Of a stretch of 38,695 nt of DNA, positions 16,629 to 25,404 are shown piece by piece. The notes beneath the pieces were generated by a model. It worked only from the letters and a program-made list of their open reading frames with translations, ran no database searches and was not told where the DNA came from. Each line of letters begins with the position of its first letter. Position 1 is the first letter of the stretch. The position numbers were made by a program, and so were the translations under genes. This DNA is from Clostridiales bacterium UBA5888 (lineage in GTDB: Bacteria > Bacillota > Clostridia > Oscillospirales > Oscillospiraceae), in contig DJEW01000014.1 of assembly GCA_002431965.1 (NCBI GenBank), forward strand, positions 63,838 to 102,532. The letters run 5' to 3'.

Positions 16629-17315
16629 TTAATCGGCAAAGTAATAGCCGACGCCCCATTTTGTGACGATGTAGCGGGGATTTGCGGGGTCAAGCTCCAG
16701 CTTCTCGCGCAGGCGGCGGATATGCACGTCCACGGTGCGCGTGTCGCCCTGATAGTCATACCCCCACACAAGGTCGAGCAGGTTTTCGCGCGAATAAACG
16801 CGCCCCGGGTTTTTCATCAGGAAGAGGATAAGGTCGAACTCCTTGACCGTCAGCTCTATCTCCTCTCCGTTCTTGAGCGCGCGGCGGCGCTCCTCGTCAA
16901 CTGTGATGTGCCCGCGCGTCAGCACGGACGGCAGCGGCACGGCGACAGGCGCCGTGATCGACGCGCGCCGCAGCAGCGCGCGCACGCGAGCCTTCAGCTC
17001 CAGTATATCAAAGGGCTTTGTGAGGTAATCGTCCGCGCCGGATTCAAACCCCATCAGCAGATCGGACTTCTCGCTGCGCGCGGTGAGCATGATTATCGGC
17101 ACGGTGGAAAAGCTCCGTATCTCCTGACACGCCTGAAGCCCGTCCTTGCGCGGCATCATCAGGTCGAGAATGATGAGGTCATAGCCGCCCTCGCGCGCGG
17201 TCTCCACGGCCGCCTCGCCGTCATAGCAGACGTCCACGGTATACCCCTCGTTCTCAAGGTTAAACTTCATGCCCTTTACAAGCAGCTTTTCATCGTCAAC
17301 AACAAGTATCTTCAC
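16629..17315 (-). CDS. OmpR/PhoP-family response regulator
   Basis: A 228-residue two-domain regulator. The receiver domain has the acidic pair D7-D8, the phosphorylation site D51 in LIILDLMMP, and a conserved KPF Lys in DDYLTKPFD. The C-terminal winged helix has LTVKEFDLILFLMKNPGRVY and TRTVDVHIRRLREKLE. The start is a GTG at 17315 with GGAGG six bases upstream. It leads the RR-HK-peptidase unit and is divergent from dacF, so a role in envelope or wall control is plausible but inferred. Confidence 0.95.
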   Translation of the reverse strand: MKILVVDDEKLLVKGMKFNLENEGYTVDVCYDGEAAVETAREGGYDLIILDLMMPRKDGLQACQEIRSFSTVPIIMLTARSEKSDLLMGFESGADDYLTKPFDILELKARVRALLRRASITAPVAVPLPSVLTRGHITVDEERRRALKNGEEIELTVKEFDLILFLMKNPGRVYSRENLLDLVWGYDYQGDTRTVDVHIRRLREKLELDPANPRYIVTKWGVGYYFAD

Positions 17316-17404
17316 GCTGTTCCTCCAATCGCATCAAACGGGCAGAACCCGGGCGTTTTCGGGGGCTTTCCCCCACCGACGCTCCACCAGACAATTATTT
17401 TTGG

Positions 17405-17433
17405 TTGCATTTTTGCTGCGAAAATTATATAAT
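17405..17433 (+). promoter_or_regulatory. dacF: SigA-type promoter of dacF
   Basis: TTGCAT (17405-17410) and TATAAT (17428-17433) are 17 bases apart. The leader to the ATG at 17545 contains small GC-rich hairpins, for example CGGGC/GCCCG around 17467-17482. Confidence 0.65.
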
Positions 17434-17544
17434 TATCCGTATGGCTGCCGCGCGAAGCGGCATACCGGGCGCATTTGCCCGCCCCGGGTGCATATTCAGC
17501 TTATATATACTGTACCACACTCCGAGAAAAAACGGGAGAGCAAA

Positions 17545-19143
17545 ATGAAAAAAATTAAAATTATCCCTCTTATTCTTATAATATGCCTTGCGCTGTGCTC
17601 GCTCGCGCCGTCCGCTCATGCCATTGACGAGCCGCAGCTGAGCGCGCAGGCGGTATACCTTGCAGACATGACCACAGATGAGGTGCTCTATGAGATAAAC
17701 GCAGACGAGCACCGTTCCCCCGCGAGCCTGACGAAGATAATGACCGGGCTTCTCGCCATCGAGGCCGTGGAGAGCGGGCAGTGCAGCATGGACGATATCG
17801 TCACCGCCGGGGCGGACGCATGGTACGGCATGTCGGAGGATTCCAGCAACTCCAACATCCAGCCCGGCGAAATGATGACCTACCGCGATCTTGTGTACTG
17901 CGCGGTCGTTCACTCTGCAAACGAGGCGTGCAACATCCTTGCCACCTATATCTCCGGCAGCATCTCCGCCTTTGTGGAGCGCATGAACGCGCGTGCATCG
18001 GAGCTTGGCTGCACGAACACCCACTTTCTCGACCCCAACGGCCTTTCAAACGACGGTCACTATACCACCGCGCGCGACCTCTATCTCATCACAAAGGAGG
18101 CCGTGAAGCACCCAGATTTTCTCACGATATGCGACACGGAGTATTATAAGACCCAGCCCACGAACATGAGCGAGGCGCGCGAGATCTGGAATTCCAACGC
18201 CCTTATCTGCAACGGCGGATATTACGCAAGCATGTCCATGCAGAACAACGGCCATGACTACCTCTATGAGGGTGCGGCGGGCGTGAAGACCGGATACACC
18301 CGCGCGGCGGGATACTGCCTTGTCTCCACCGCCACAAGAAACGATATCAGCGTGCTGGCAGTCGTGATGGGCTGCGGCGGCGAGCTGAACACGCAGGAGA
18401 CGGAGTTCGGCAATTTTACAAACACCATCGCGCTCTACGACTGGTGCTTTGAAAACTTCTCTTACCGCACGCTCCTCTCCGCCACGCAGTTCACGCAGAA
18501 AGTGACCGTCGATCTCGCGGAGGGTGACGGCACGGTGCTGCTGCGCCCGACGGACGATGTGCGCGCGCTGCTTCCCGTGGACATAAACGACGAATCCATT
18601 TCAACCGAGATAGAGATATATGAGGACAAGCTCGTCGCGCCGATAGAGGCGGGGACGGTGCTTGGAGAGGTACACGTCGTCGCCGACGGGAAGGACTACG
18701 GCTCTGTAAAGCTTGTCAACCCCAACGCGGTGGAGCTGTCGAAGGGCGAATATATCAAGACGCAGCTCAAAGCGTTCTTCTCCCGGGGCTGGGTGATAAC
18801 GCTCATCATCGTGATACTCTCGCTGCTGGCGGTATATCTCATCCTTGTGGCGCGCTACCGTGCGCTGCGCCGCCGCCACCTTGAGGAACGCCGCCGCGCC
18901 GAGGCTCAGCGCCGCCGCCAGCGGGAGGAGCGCGAGCGCGAACACGCCAGGCGCATTGCCGAGGAACAGTATGAGCAGCAATATGGCGCGGAGGAATACG
19001 ACGAGGACGACGGCTACGGCGGATATGACCCCTATGCCGGCCGCTATGCCGATCCCGACGACGGGTATTACGACGACGGCGAGCGCCGCACCGACCCTGC
19101 GGATATAGACGAGCTGTTCCGCCGCTACGATAAATTCAACTGA
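17545..19143 (+). CDS. dacF: D-alanyl-D-alanine carboxypeptidase (PBP5/DacF type, S11)
   Basis: A 532-residue low-molecular-weight penicillin-binding protein that trims the terminal D-Ala from peptidoglycan. Residues 1-26 are a signal peptide ending SAHA. The three active-site motifs are intact: S61-x-x-K64 (SLTK), S124-A-N126 and K248-T-G250. A PBP5-like C-terminal domain follows. Instead of an amphipathic anchor there is a true membrane helix (about residues 414-434). Beyond it lie a long Arg/Glu-rich, probably coiled-coil segment and an acidic Tyr/Gly/Asp-rich tail, adding nearly 100 residues inside the cell. The start has GGGAG upstream; the frame extension to 17269 is discarded. It is divergent from a PhoP-like regulator. 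Confidence 0.93.
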   Translation: MKKIKIIPLILIICLALCSLAPSAHAIDEPQLSAQAVYLADMTTDEVLYEINADEHRSPASLTKIMTGLLAIEAVESGQCSMDDIVTAGADAWYGMSEDSSNSNIQPGEMMTYRDLVYCAVVHSANEACNILATYISGSISAFVERMNARASELGCTNTHFLDPNGLSNDGHYTTARDLYLITKEAVKHPDFLTICDTEYYKTQPTNMSEAREIWNSNALICNGGYYASMSMQNNGHDYLYEGAAGVKTGYTRAAGYCLVSTATRNDISVLAVVMGCGGELNTQETEFGNFTNTIALYDWCFENFSYRTLLSATQFTQKVTVDLAEGDGTVLLRPTDDVRALLPVDINDESISTEIEIYEDKLVAPIEAGTVLGEVHVVADGKDYGSVKLVNPNAVELSKGEYIKTQLKAFFSRGWVITLIIVILSLLAVYLILVARYRALRRRHLEERRRAEAQRRRQREEREREHARRIAEEQYEQQYGAEEYDEDDGYGGYDPYAGRYADPDDGYYDDGERRTDPADIDELFRRYDKFN

Positions 19144-19156
19144 ATGCACACGCTTT

Positions 19157-19200
19157 ACGTCCCGGACAGGCAGGCTTGCCATCTCCGGGGCGTAATTTTC
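19157..19200 (+). terminator. Terminator after dacF
   Basis: An imperfect GC-rich hairpin (outer arms ACGTCCCGGA at 19157 and TCCGGGGCGT ending at 19193) is followed by AATTTTCTT. It separates dacF from the two-component genes downstream. Confidence 0.7.
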
Positions 19201-19234
19201 TTAACGCCTTTTTAACAACAGACTATGGTATACT
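19201..19234 (+). promoter_or_regulatory. Extended -10 promoter with 11-bp direct repeat upstream of the KdpDE-like genes
   Basis: TGGTATACT (19226-19234) is an extended -10 element with no good -35. Two TTAAC copies (19201-19205 and 19212-19216) are spaced 11 bases apart where the -35 should be. OmpR-family regulators typically bind tandem sites one helical turn apart at such promoters. Confidence 0.5.
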
Positions 19235-19279
19235 GACAGTGTAAAGATTTTAATGCCGCAGAGAAGGGCGGTGACGGCG

Positions 19280-20389
19280 ATGAAAGTGCCGGGCAGGATA
19301 ATAAAAAAGCTGAAGATGTACTTCCCGCTGTCGTTCAGGGGATGGATGGTGTTCCTGGCGGCGATGCTTGTGGCGTGCGCGGCGTCGGCGCTGCTGAGGA
19401 AAGCGCCGTCAAAGGACGAATATGTGCCGCTCATCTTCGTGCTGGCGGTGCTCGTCACGGCGATACTCACGGACGGATACTTTTACGGGCTGCTCGCCTC
19501 GGTGACGAGCGTGATAGCGGTCAACTGGGCGTTCACATACCCGTATATGAAGATCAACTTTTCCATCTACGGCTATCCGCTGACATTTCTGACGATGCTT
19601 GCGGTGGGAATGGCGGTATCGACGCTGACGGTGCGGCTCAAGGAGCAGGAAAAGATAAAAAGCGAGTCCGAGCGCGAGAAGACGCGCGCCAATCTCCTGC
19701 GCGCCGTATCGCACGATCTGCGCACGCCGCTCACGTCGATAAGCGGAAACATCGGCGTGGTGCTGGACGATGCGGGCGGGCTGTCGGAGGCGGAAAAGCG
19801 GGAGCTTCTGACCGATGCGAAAAGCGATGCGGAGTGGCTGTGCCGCATGGTGGAAAATCTTCTGAGCATCACGCGCATGACGGACGATCAGACCGGCACG
19901 CTGCATATTGAGGACGAAATGCTGGAGGAAGTGATAAGCGAGACCGTCGTCAACTTCAAAAAGCGCAATCCGGGCATCGCGGTTTCCGTTTCCGTGCCGG
20001 ACACGCTGTTTTTTGTGAAGATGGACGCGATGCTCATCGAGCAGGTGCTTTTAAACCTTATGGACAACGCCGTGCTGCACGGAGGGAAGACCACCGCGGT
20101 GAATATAGGCGTGACGGCGGCGGACGGATACGCCCGCATCACGGTCACGGACGACGGGCGCGGCATTGACCGGCGGCAGCTTGAGCATCTTTTTGACGGG
20201 ACGCCCGGCGCTGCGGGGGAAAGTTACGGCGACAGCAGGCGCAGCATGGGCATAGGGCTGTCCGTGTGCAAAACCATCGTCAGGGCGCACGGCGGCGAAA
20301 TATCGGCGCATAATCTGCCGCACGGCGGTGCGCAGTTTATATTTACATTGCCATTGGGAGGACAGGAAGAATATGAATATCAGAGATAA
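19280..20389 (+). CDS. KdpD-like sensor histidine kinase lacking the N-terminal KdpD/USP part
   Basis: A 369-residue membrane kinase. Residues about 20-118 form the compact helix bundle (DUF4118) of KdpD, with LLASVTSVIAVNWAFTYPY. The kinase core has phosphorylated H145 in RAVSHDLRTPLTS, NLMDNAVLHGG (N box), DDGRGID (G1) and MGIGLSVCKTIVRAHGG (G2). The long N-terminal KdpD and UspA-like regions of full KdpD are absent. The ATG at 19280 is preferred, with a GGTGA just upstream; ATG 19253 and GTG 19271 are alternatives. It overlaps the regulator gene by 17 bases. No kdpFABC is present; a cation:proton antiporter follows instead, pointing to potassium or pH sensing. Confidence 0.91.
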   Translation: MKVPGRIIKKLKMYFPLSFRGWMVFLAAMLVACAASALLRKAPSKDEYVPLIFVLAVLVTAILTDGYFYGLLASVTSVIAVNWAFTYPYMKINFSIYGYPLTFLTMLAVGMAVSTLTVRLKEQEKIKSESEREKTRANLLRAVSHDLRTPLTSISGNIGVVLDDAGGLSEAEKRELLTDAKSDAEWLCRMVENLLSITRMTDDQTGTLHIEDEMLEEVISETVVNFKKRNPGIAVSVSVPDTLFFVKMDAMLIEQVLLNLMDNAVLHGGKTTAVNIGVTAADGYARITVTDDGRGIDRRQLEHLFDGTPGAAGESYGDSRRSMGIGLSVCKTIVRAHGGEISAHNLPHGGAQFIFTLPLGGQEEYEYQR

Positions 20390-21080
20390 GGTGCTGGTCG
20401 TTGAGGATGAAAAGAGCATTTCCGGCTTCATCCGCGCAATTCTCGGCTCCAACGGGTATGACGTCATCCTCGCGCGCTCGGGCAGTGAGGCGTTTTCGAT
20501 GATAAGCTCGCACTGCCCGGATCTTGTGGTGCTGGATCTCGGTCTGCCGGATATGGACGGGATGCAGATCATAGAGTCCGTGCGCCAATGGACGCAGCTG
20601 CCCATAATCGTGGTGTCCGCGCGCACCTACGAGCGCGACAAGGTCGCCGCGCTCGACAAGGGGGCGGACGATTACATCACAAAGCCCTTCGGCGCGGCGG
20701 AGCTGCTGGCGCGGGTGCGCGTGGCGATACGCCACACGCGCTCCGGGCTCGTCAATGAGACGCTCGCCGCAACGGGAAAGTTCACGTCCGGGGATCTGAC
20801 CATTGATTACGACAAGCATCAGGTGCTCATCGCCGGTGAAAACGTGCATCTTACGCAAAATGAGTACAAAATCGTGGCATTGCTCGGCAAATGCGCAGGC
20901 AAGGTCTTGACATATGATTTTATAATGAAAGAGCTGTGGGGACCGCAGAGCAAGGGCAGCAACCAGATCCTCCGCGTCAACATGGCAAACATCCGCCGCA
21001 AGATCGAAAAGAACCCCGCCGAGCCGCAGTATATCTTCACCGAGGTCGGCGTGGGCTACCGCATGGTCGAGGGCGACTGA
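20373..21080 (+). CDS. KdpE-like OmpR-family response regulator
   Basis: A 235-residue regulator. The receiver has E11-D12, phosphorylation site D55 in LVVLDLGLPDMDG, and the conserved Lys in DDYITKPFGAAE. The winged-helix domain shows LTQNEYKIVALLGKCAGKVLT and the KdpE-like ILRVNMANIRRKIEKNP recognition stretch, ending VGVGYRM. The start overlaps the kinase gene by 17 bases, with AGGAAGA just upstream of the ATG. It should be phosphorylated by the adjacent kinase and probably controls its own operon and the antiporter, through the 11-bp repeats at 19201; this is inferred. Confidence 0.94.
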   Translation: MNIRDKVLVVEDEKSISGFIRAILGSNGYDVILARSGSEAFSMISSHCPDLVVLDLGLPDMDGMQIIESVRQWTQLPIIVVSARTYERDKVAALDKGADDYITKPFGAAELLARVRVAIRHTRSGLVNETLAATGKFTSGDLTIDYDKHQVLIAGENVHLTQNEYKIVALLGKCAGKVLTYDFIMKELWGPQSKGSNQILRVNMANIRRKIEKNPAEPQYIFTEVGVGYRMVEGD

Positions 21081-21120
21081 GCCTGAAGGCAAATTCTGAT
21101 TTGGGGAGGTATCGTTTATA

Positions 21121-23388
21121 GTGCATTTACCAGAACTGATTTCCGATCTGGCGCTGATGCTGCTGACGGCAGGCGTCGTTACCGTTGTTTTCAAAAAGCT
21201 CCGGCAGCCGCTCGTGCTGGGCTACATACTGGCAGGCTTTCTTATCGGGCCGTATATGCCGTGGTTTTTCACCGTGACGGACGAGGTATCCATCAATACG
21301 TGGAGCGAGATAGGCATCATCATTCTGATGTTCTCCCTTGGGCTGGAGTTTAATCTTCACAAGCTCGCCAAGGTCGGCGGCACGGGCGTGATCACGGCGT
21401 TCACAGAGGTCGGCGGCATGCTGCTGCTGGGCTATGCGACGGGTCAGCTGCTGGGCTGGGGCGTGATGGACAGCATTTTTCTCGGCGGCATGCTCTCAAT
21501 GAGCTCCACCACTATCATCATCAAGGCCTTTGACGAGCTGGGCGTAGCGAAGAAAAGCTTCGCGCAGCTTGTGTTCGGCACGCTTGTGATAGAGGACATC
21601 GCGGGGATATTCATGATGATCATCCTCTCCACAATCTCCGTCAGCCAGAATATCTCCGGCGGCGACCTCGCGCTCAAGCTGGGGCTGCTGGTGCTCTACC
21701 TCATCCTCTGGCTCATTCTCGGCATATACCTGCTGCCGACGCTTCTGAACAAATCCGTCACCTTCATGAACGATGAAACGCTTTTGATAGTGTCGCTTGG
21801 CATCTGCTTTGGCATGGTGCTGCTGGCAAACGCGCTTGGCTTTTCATCGGCGCTTGGTGCGTTCCTCGCGGGGTCGCTGCTCGCCGGGACGATACACGCC
21901 GAGCGGGTGGAGCATCTCACCTCCGGGGTGAAGGATCTCTTCGGCGCGGTGTTCTTCCTGTCGGTTGGCATGATGATAGACCCGGCGATGGTCGCGCAGT
22001 ATATCGTTCCCATCCTCATCATCACGCTCGTCACCCTCGCGGGGAAGCTGTTCTTCTCGTCGCTGGGCGTGCTCCTTTCCGGGCAGAGCCTTAAAAACGC
22101 CATACACTGCGGCTGCTCGCTTGCGCAGATAGGCGAGTTTGCGTTCATCATCGCGTCGCTCGGCATGTCGCTGGGCGTTATTGCGGACTATATTTACCCC
22201 ATCATCGTCTCCGTCTCCGTCATCACCACGCTCACCACGCCCACCTGCATCCGCAGCTCCGATAAAATATGCGCCGCGGTGGAGGGCGTGCTGCCCAAAA
22301 AGCTCGTGGCAAAGCTCGACGGCTACACCGGGGACACGGCATCCGCCGACGCCGGCAGTCAGGACAACGACTGGGCGGTGTTCATGCGCCGGTATATGAA
22401 GACCACGCTTTTCTACGGCGTGATAATGCTGGGCATCGTGATAATCGGCACAAGGCTCATCTACCCCGCGGCGAGCGAGTATCTGCCGGAGACGTGGATG
22501 AGCCGGGGCATCGCGCTTGCGGCGATATATCTGGGTGTGGCGCTCTTTATCCGCCCGATGCTGGACACAAAAAGCCCGCAGTACATCGCGCTGTGGATGA
22601 AGTCAAAGCGCAACCGCCTGCCGCTCATGGCGCTCAACGCCTGCCGCCTTATCATCATCGTGCTCATCGCCTTTGCGCCCATCCAGATCATCACGCGCGT
22701 CAACGGCGCGTGGCTGCTGCCGGTAATTGCGGCGGCGGTGATACTGCTTTACCGTTCAGGCGCGTTCGCTTCGGCGTATCTCTCGGTCGAGGCGCGCTTT
22801 CTCGCCAACTTCAACGAGCGCAATCTCGGCAAGTTCGCCGACAGCGGCACGGCGACGGAGTGGCTCGACGAGAAGCTGTACGTGCTGGAATTTGACTGCC
22901 CGGAGAGCGGCGTGGAGGGCAGAAGCCTGCGCGAGCTGGGCTGGGGCGGCGTGTACGGCGTCAACGTCGTCAAGCTCGTGCGCGGCAAAAAGCACATCAA
23001 CATGCCCGACGGCGGCACGGTCATCACAAAGCATGACCGTATCTATGTCATCGGCGAGGCAAGCCCCATACACAGCATGTGCCTTGGGCTTGGCATCAGC
23101 GAGGACGGCACGCTGCCAACGCTGCGCGAGTTTATCGACGGCGAGCACGGCGACGCGGGCGATCTCTACTCCTACGCGCTCAATGTTGAGCGGGACTCCC
23201 CCTTTGCCGGCAGCCCCATAAAGGACAGCCGCATCAGGGAGGATTACGACTGCATCATTCTCGGTCTTCAGCGCAACAAGCTCCCCATCGCACAGCCCGA
23301 TATAAACATGACCATCCAGCCGGGCGACCTCATCTGGATACTCGGCACAAAGACCATGGCGGGCAAGCTTTTGCAGGGAGATCTATGA
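21121..23388 (+). CDS. CPA2 cation:proton antiporter with two C-terminal TrkA-C (RCK_C)-like domains
   Basis: A 755-residue membrane protein. The first 370 or so residues form a CPA2 exchanger domain with many helices (LGYILAGFLIGP, MFSLGLEF) and the ion-binding acidic pair E158-D159 in LVIEDIAG. A cytoplasmic loop and about four more membrane segments (roughly 410-550) follow. Two RCK_C-like domains then appear, one around 575-645 (LRELGWGGVYGVNVVKLVRG) and one around 665-755 (DLIWILGTKTM). No nucleotide-binding TrkA-N domain is seen, unlike KefB/KefC. RCK_C domains of similar Firmicute antiporters bind c-di-AMP, so such control is possible. The start is a GTG with GGGGAGG 11 bases upstream. 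Its place after the KdpDE-like pair suggests potassium efflux or pH homeostasis. Confidence 0.9.
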   Translation: MHLPELISDLALMLLTAGVVTVVFKKLRQPLVLGYILAGFLIGPYMPWFFTVTDEVSINTWSEIGIIILMFSLGLEFNLHKLAKVGGTGVITAFTEVGGMLLLGYATGQLLGWGVMDSIFLGGMLSMSSTTIIIKAFDELGVAKKSFAQLVFGTLVIEDIAGIFMMIILSTISVSQNISGGDLALKLGLLVLYLILWLILGIYLLPTLLNKSVTFMNDETLLIVSLGICFGMVLLANALGFSSALGAFLAGSLLAGTIHAERVEHLTSGVKDLFGAVFFLSVGMMIDPAMVAQYIVPILIITLVTLAGKLFFSSLGVLLSGQSLKNAIHCGCSLAQIGEFAFIIASLGMSLGVIADYIYPIIVSVSVITTLTTPTCIRSSDKICAAVEGVLPKKLVAKLDGYTGDTASADAGSQDNDWAVFMRRYMKTTLFYGVIMLGIVIIGTRLIYPAASEYLPETWMSRGIALAAIYLGVALFIRPMLDTKSPQYIALWMKSKRNRLPLMALNACRLIIIVLIAFAPIQIITRVNGAWLLPVIAAAVILLYRSGAFASAYLSVEARFLANFNERNLGKFADSGTATEWLDEKLYVLEFDCPESGVEGRSLRELGWGGVYGVNVVKLVRGKKHINMPDGGTVITKHDRIYVIGEASPIHSMCLGLGISEDGTLPTLREFIDGEHGDAGDLYSYALNVERDSPFAGSPIKDSRIREDYDCIILGLQRNKLPIAQPDINMTIQPGDLIWILGTKTMAGKLLQGDL

Positions 23389-23390
23389 TA

Positions 23391-23415
23391 AGGCATCACC
23401 GCACAATACGCCTGC
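23391..23415. repeat. Degenerate copy of a dispersed palindromic repeat
   Basis: This stretch matches 37597-37621 at 22 of 25 positions, sharing CCGCACAATACG. Only the left arm and centre are conserved; the right arm has diverged. It lies between the antiporter stop and its terminator. Confidence 0.55.
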
Positions 23416-23453
23416 GGTATCTCCCGATATTTCGCTTGTTCCCTTGCCCCATC

Positions 23454-23496
23454 AAAACGCCCTGCGGTCACTTCATCACTGACCGCAGGGCGTTTT
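23454..23496. terminator. Strong bidirectional terminator between the antiporter and typA
   Basis: A 17-bp perfect stem (23454-23470 with 23480-23496) has a 9-base loop, with AAAA and TTTT at the arm ends. It serves the two convergent genes. Confidence 0.92.
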
Positions 23497-23507
23497 GCAT
23501 TTATCTT

Positions 23508-25328
23508 CTATCTGTTTTTCATCACGTTCTTCATTCTGAGACTGTGATCAAGAATGCGCTTGCGCAGACGCAGAGACTTGGGCGTGACCTCCAGAAGCTC
23601 GTCGTCGGCGAGAAACTCCAGGCACTGCTCAAGGCTGAGCTGCTTGGGCGGAACAAGGCGCAGCGCCTCGTCCGAGCCGGAGGCGCGGGTGTTCGTGAGG
23701 TGCTTTGTGCGGCACACGTTCACCGGCACATCGTCGCTCTTGGGGCATACGCCCACGACCATGCCGCCGTAGACCTTCGTGCCCGGCGTGATGAACATCG
23801 CGCCGCGCTCCTGCGCGTTCCATATGCCGTATGCCACGGCCTCGCCCGTCTCCCACGCGATGAGAGAGCCTGTCGCGCGGCGGGAAATGTCGCCCTTGTA
23901 CGGCTCGTAGCGCTCGAAGACGCTGGCGAGTATCCCCTCGCCCTTCGTGTCGGTCAGAAATTCGTTTCTGTAGCCGAACAGCCCGCGCGACGGAACAAGA
24001 AACTCCAGCTTCGTGCGGTTGCCCACAGGGGTCATCTCGACAAACTCGCCCTTGCGCGCGCCGAGCTTTTCCATCACGGCGCCCATGTACTCGCTCGGCA
24101 CGTCCACCACCACGCGCTCCACCGGCTCGCAGCGCTTGCCGTCTATCTCCTGATACAGCACGCGCGGGGGCGACACCTGGAACTCGTACCCTTCGCGGCG
24201 CATGGTCTCGATGAGAATGGACAGGCTCATCTCGCCGCGCCCGGCGACGTTGAAGCTGTCGGTGCTGTCGGGCACGTCGGTCACGCGCAGGGAAACGTCC
24301 TTGAGCGTCTCGCGCATGAGCCGGTCGCGGAGCTGGCGCGAGGTGACGAACTTGCCCTCTCGCCCGGCGAAGGGGCTGTCGTTGACGGAGAACGTCATTT
24401 CCAGCGTCGGCGCGCCGATCTTCACAAAGGGCAGAGGCTCCGCCGCGCCCTTGGCGCACACGGTGTCGCCGATGGTGACGTCTCCTATGCCGCTCATGGC
24501 GATGATGTTGCCCGCGCCCACCTCGGTCACGGGAACGCGGCTGAGTCCGTCGAATTCATACAAAGACACGGCCTTCGCCTTTATGGTGGGCTTGTCCTTG
24601 TCGTGGTAGTTGCAGACCTCTATCTCGTCGTTCTGCTTTATCCGCCCGCGCTCTATGCGCCCGATGGCGATGCGCCCGACGTATTCGTTGTAGTCTATGC
24701 TGCTCACAAGCATCTGGAACGGCGCGTCCTCGTTCATGTCGGGCGCGGGGATATACTCGAGTATGGTTTTGAAAAGCGGCTCGAGATCCGTGCCCGGCAC
24801 ATCCGGGGAATAGCTCGCCGTGCCCTGTCTGCCGGAGCAGAACAGCATCGGGGAGTCCAGCTGCTCGTCGGTCGCGTTGAGGTCCATGAGCAGCTCCAGC
24901 ACTTCGTCCACGACCTCGTGTATGCGCTGGTCAGGGCGGTCGATCTTATTGATGACGACTATCACCCTGTGCCCGAGCTCAAGCGCGCGGCTGAGCACGA
25001 AGCGCGTCTGCGGCATAGGGCCCTCCGCCGCGTCCACCAGCAGTATAACGCCGTTGACCATCTTGAGTATACGCTCGACCTCGCCGCCGAAGTCCGCATG
25101 ACCCGGGGTATCGACTATATTGATCTTTGTGTCGCCGTACCACACGGCGGTGTTCTTCGCCATGATGGTGATGCCGCGCTCGCGCTCAAGGTCGTTGGAG
25201 TCCATGACCCTGTCCACGATCTCCTGATTTTCGCGGTACACGCCGGACTGCTTGAGCATTTCGTCGACCAGCGTGGTCTTGCCGTGGTCAACGTGTGCGA
25301 TTATGGCGACGTTTCTGAGTTTATCCAT
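23508..25328 (-). CDS. typA: Translational GTPase TypA/BipA
   Basis: A 606-residue ribosome-binding GTPase of the EF-G family, the standard length. It acts in ribosome assembly and stress adaptation. G-domain motifs are AHVDHGKTT (G1), RERGITI (G2), DTPGHADFG (G3), NKID (G4) and CSGRQG (G5). EF-G-like domains III and V follow, and the BipA-specific C-terminal domain contains RRATGSLIAWETGEA and GAMFITPGTKVYGGMV. The ATG at 25328 has GGGAG upstream. Longer frames to 25433 cross the leader hairpin and promoter and are rejected. It is monocistronic, with its own promoter and a terminator on the downstream side. Confidence 0.98.
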   Translation of the reverse strand: MDKLRNVAIIAHVDHGKTTLVDEMLKQSGVYRENQEIVDRVMDSNDLERERGITIMAKNTAVWYGDTKINIVDTPGHADFGGEVERILKMVNGVILLVDAAEGPMPQTRFVLSRALELGHRVIVVINKIDRPDQRIHEVVDEVLELLMDLNATDEQLDSPMLFCSGRQGTASYSPDVPGTDLEPLFKTILEYIPAPDMNEDAPFQMLVSSIDYNEYVGRIAIGRIERGRIKQNDEIEVCNYHDKDKPTIKAKAVSLYEFDGLSRVPVTEVGAGNIIAMSGIGDVTIGDTVCAKGAAEPLPFVKIGAPTLEMTFSVNDSPFAGREGKFVTSRQLRDRLMRETLKDVSLRVTDVPDSTDSFNVAGRGEMSLSILIETMRREGYEFQVSPPRVLYQEIDGKRCEPVERVVVDVPSEYMGAVMEKLGARKGEFVEMTPVGNRTKLEFLVPSRGLFGYRNEFLTDTKGEGILASVFERYEPYKGDISRRATGSLIAWETGEAVAYGIWNAQERGAMFITPGTKVYGGMVVGVCPKSDDVPVNVCRTKHLTNTRASGSDEALRLVPPKQLSLEQCLEFLADDELLEVTPKSLRLRKRILDHSLRMKNVMKNR

Positions 25329-25345
25329 AGTTATCTGCTCCCTTG

Positions 25346-25368
25346 TTCGGGGTCGCTCCGACCCCGAA
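25346..25368 (-). other. Leader hairpin just upstream of the typA ribosome site
   Basis: A 9-bp perfect stem (25346-25354 with 25360-25368) and 5-base loop lie between the typA promoter and its GGGAG. No U-run follows, so it is not a terminator. It could affect mRNA stability or translation. Confidence 0.55.
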
Positions 25369-25404
25369 GAATAGTATCTTTTTGATTTTTCAACACAAAA
25401 TTGA

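Noticed and set aside
16176..17432. A 418-residue plus-strand frame opposite the HK and RR genes
   Set aside because: Composition is typical of an antisense shadow, and the kinase and regulator motifs on minus are complete.
23385..25385. A 666-residue open frame on plus, opposite typA
   Set aside because: It is the mirror of typA in a GC-rich codon pattern, is rich in Arg, His and Ala, has no ribosome site and crosses the antiporter terminator. TypA is unmistakable on the other strand.
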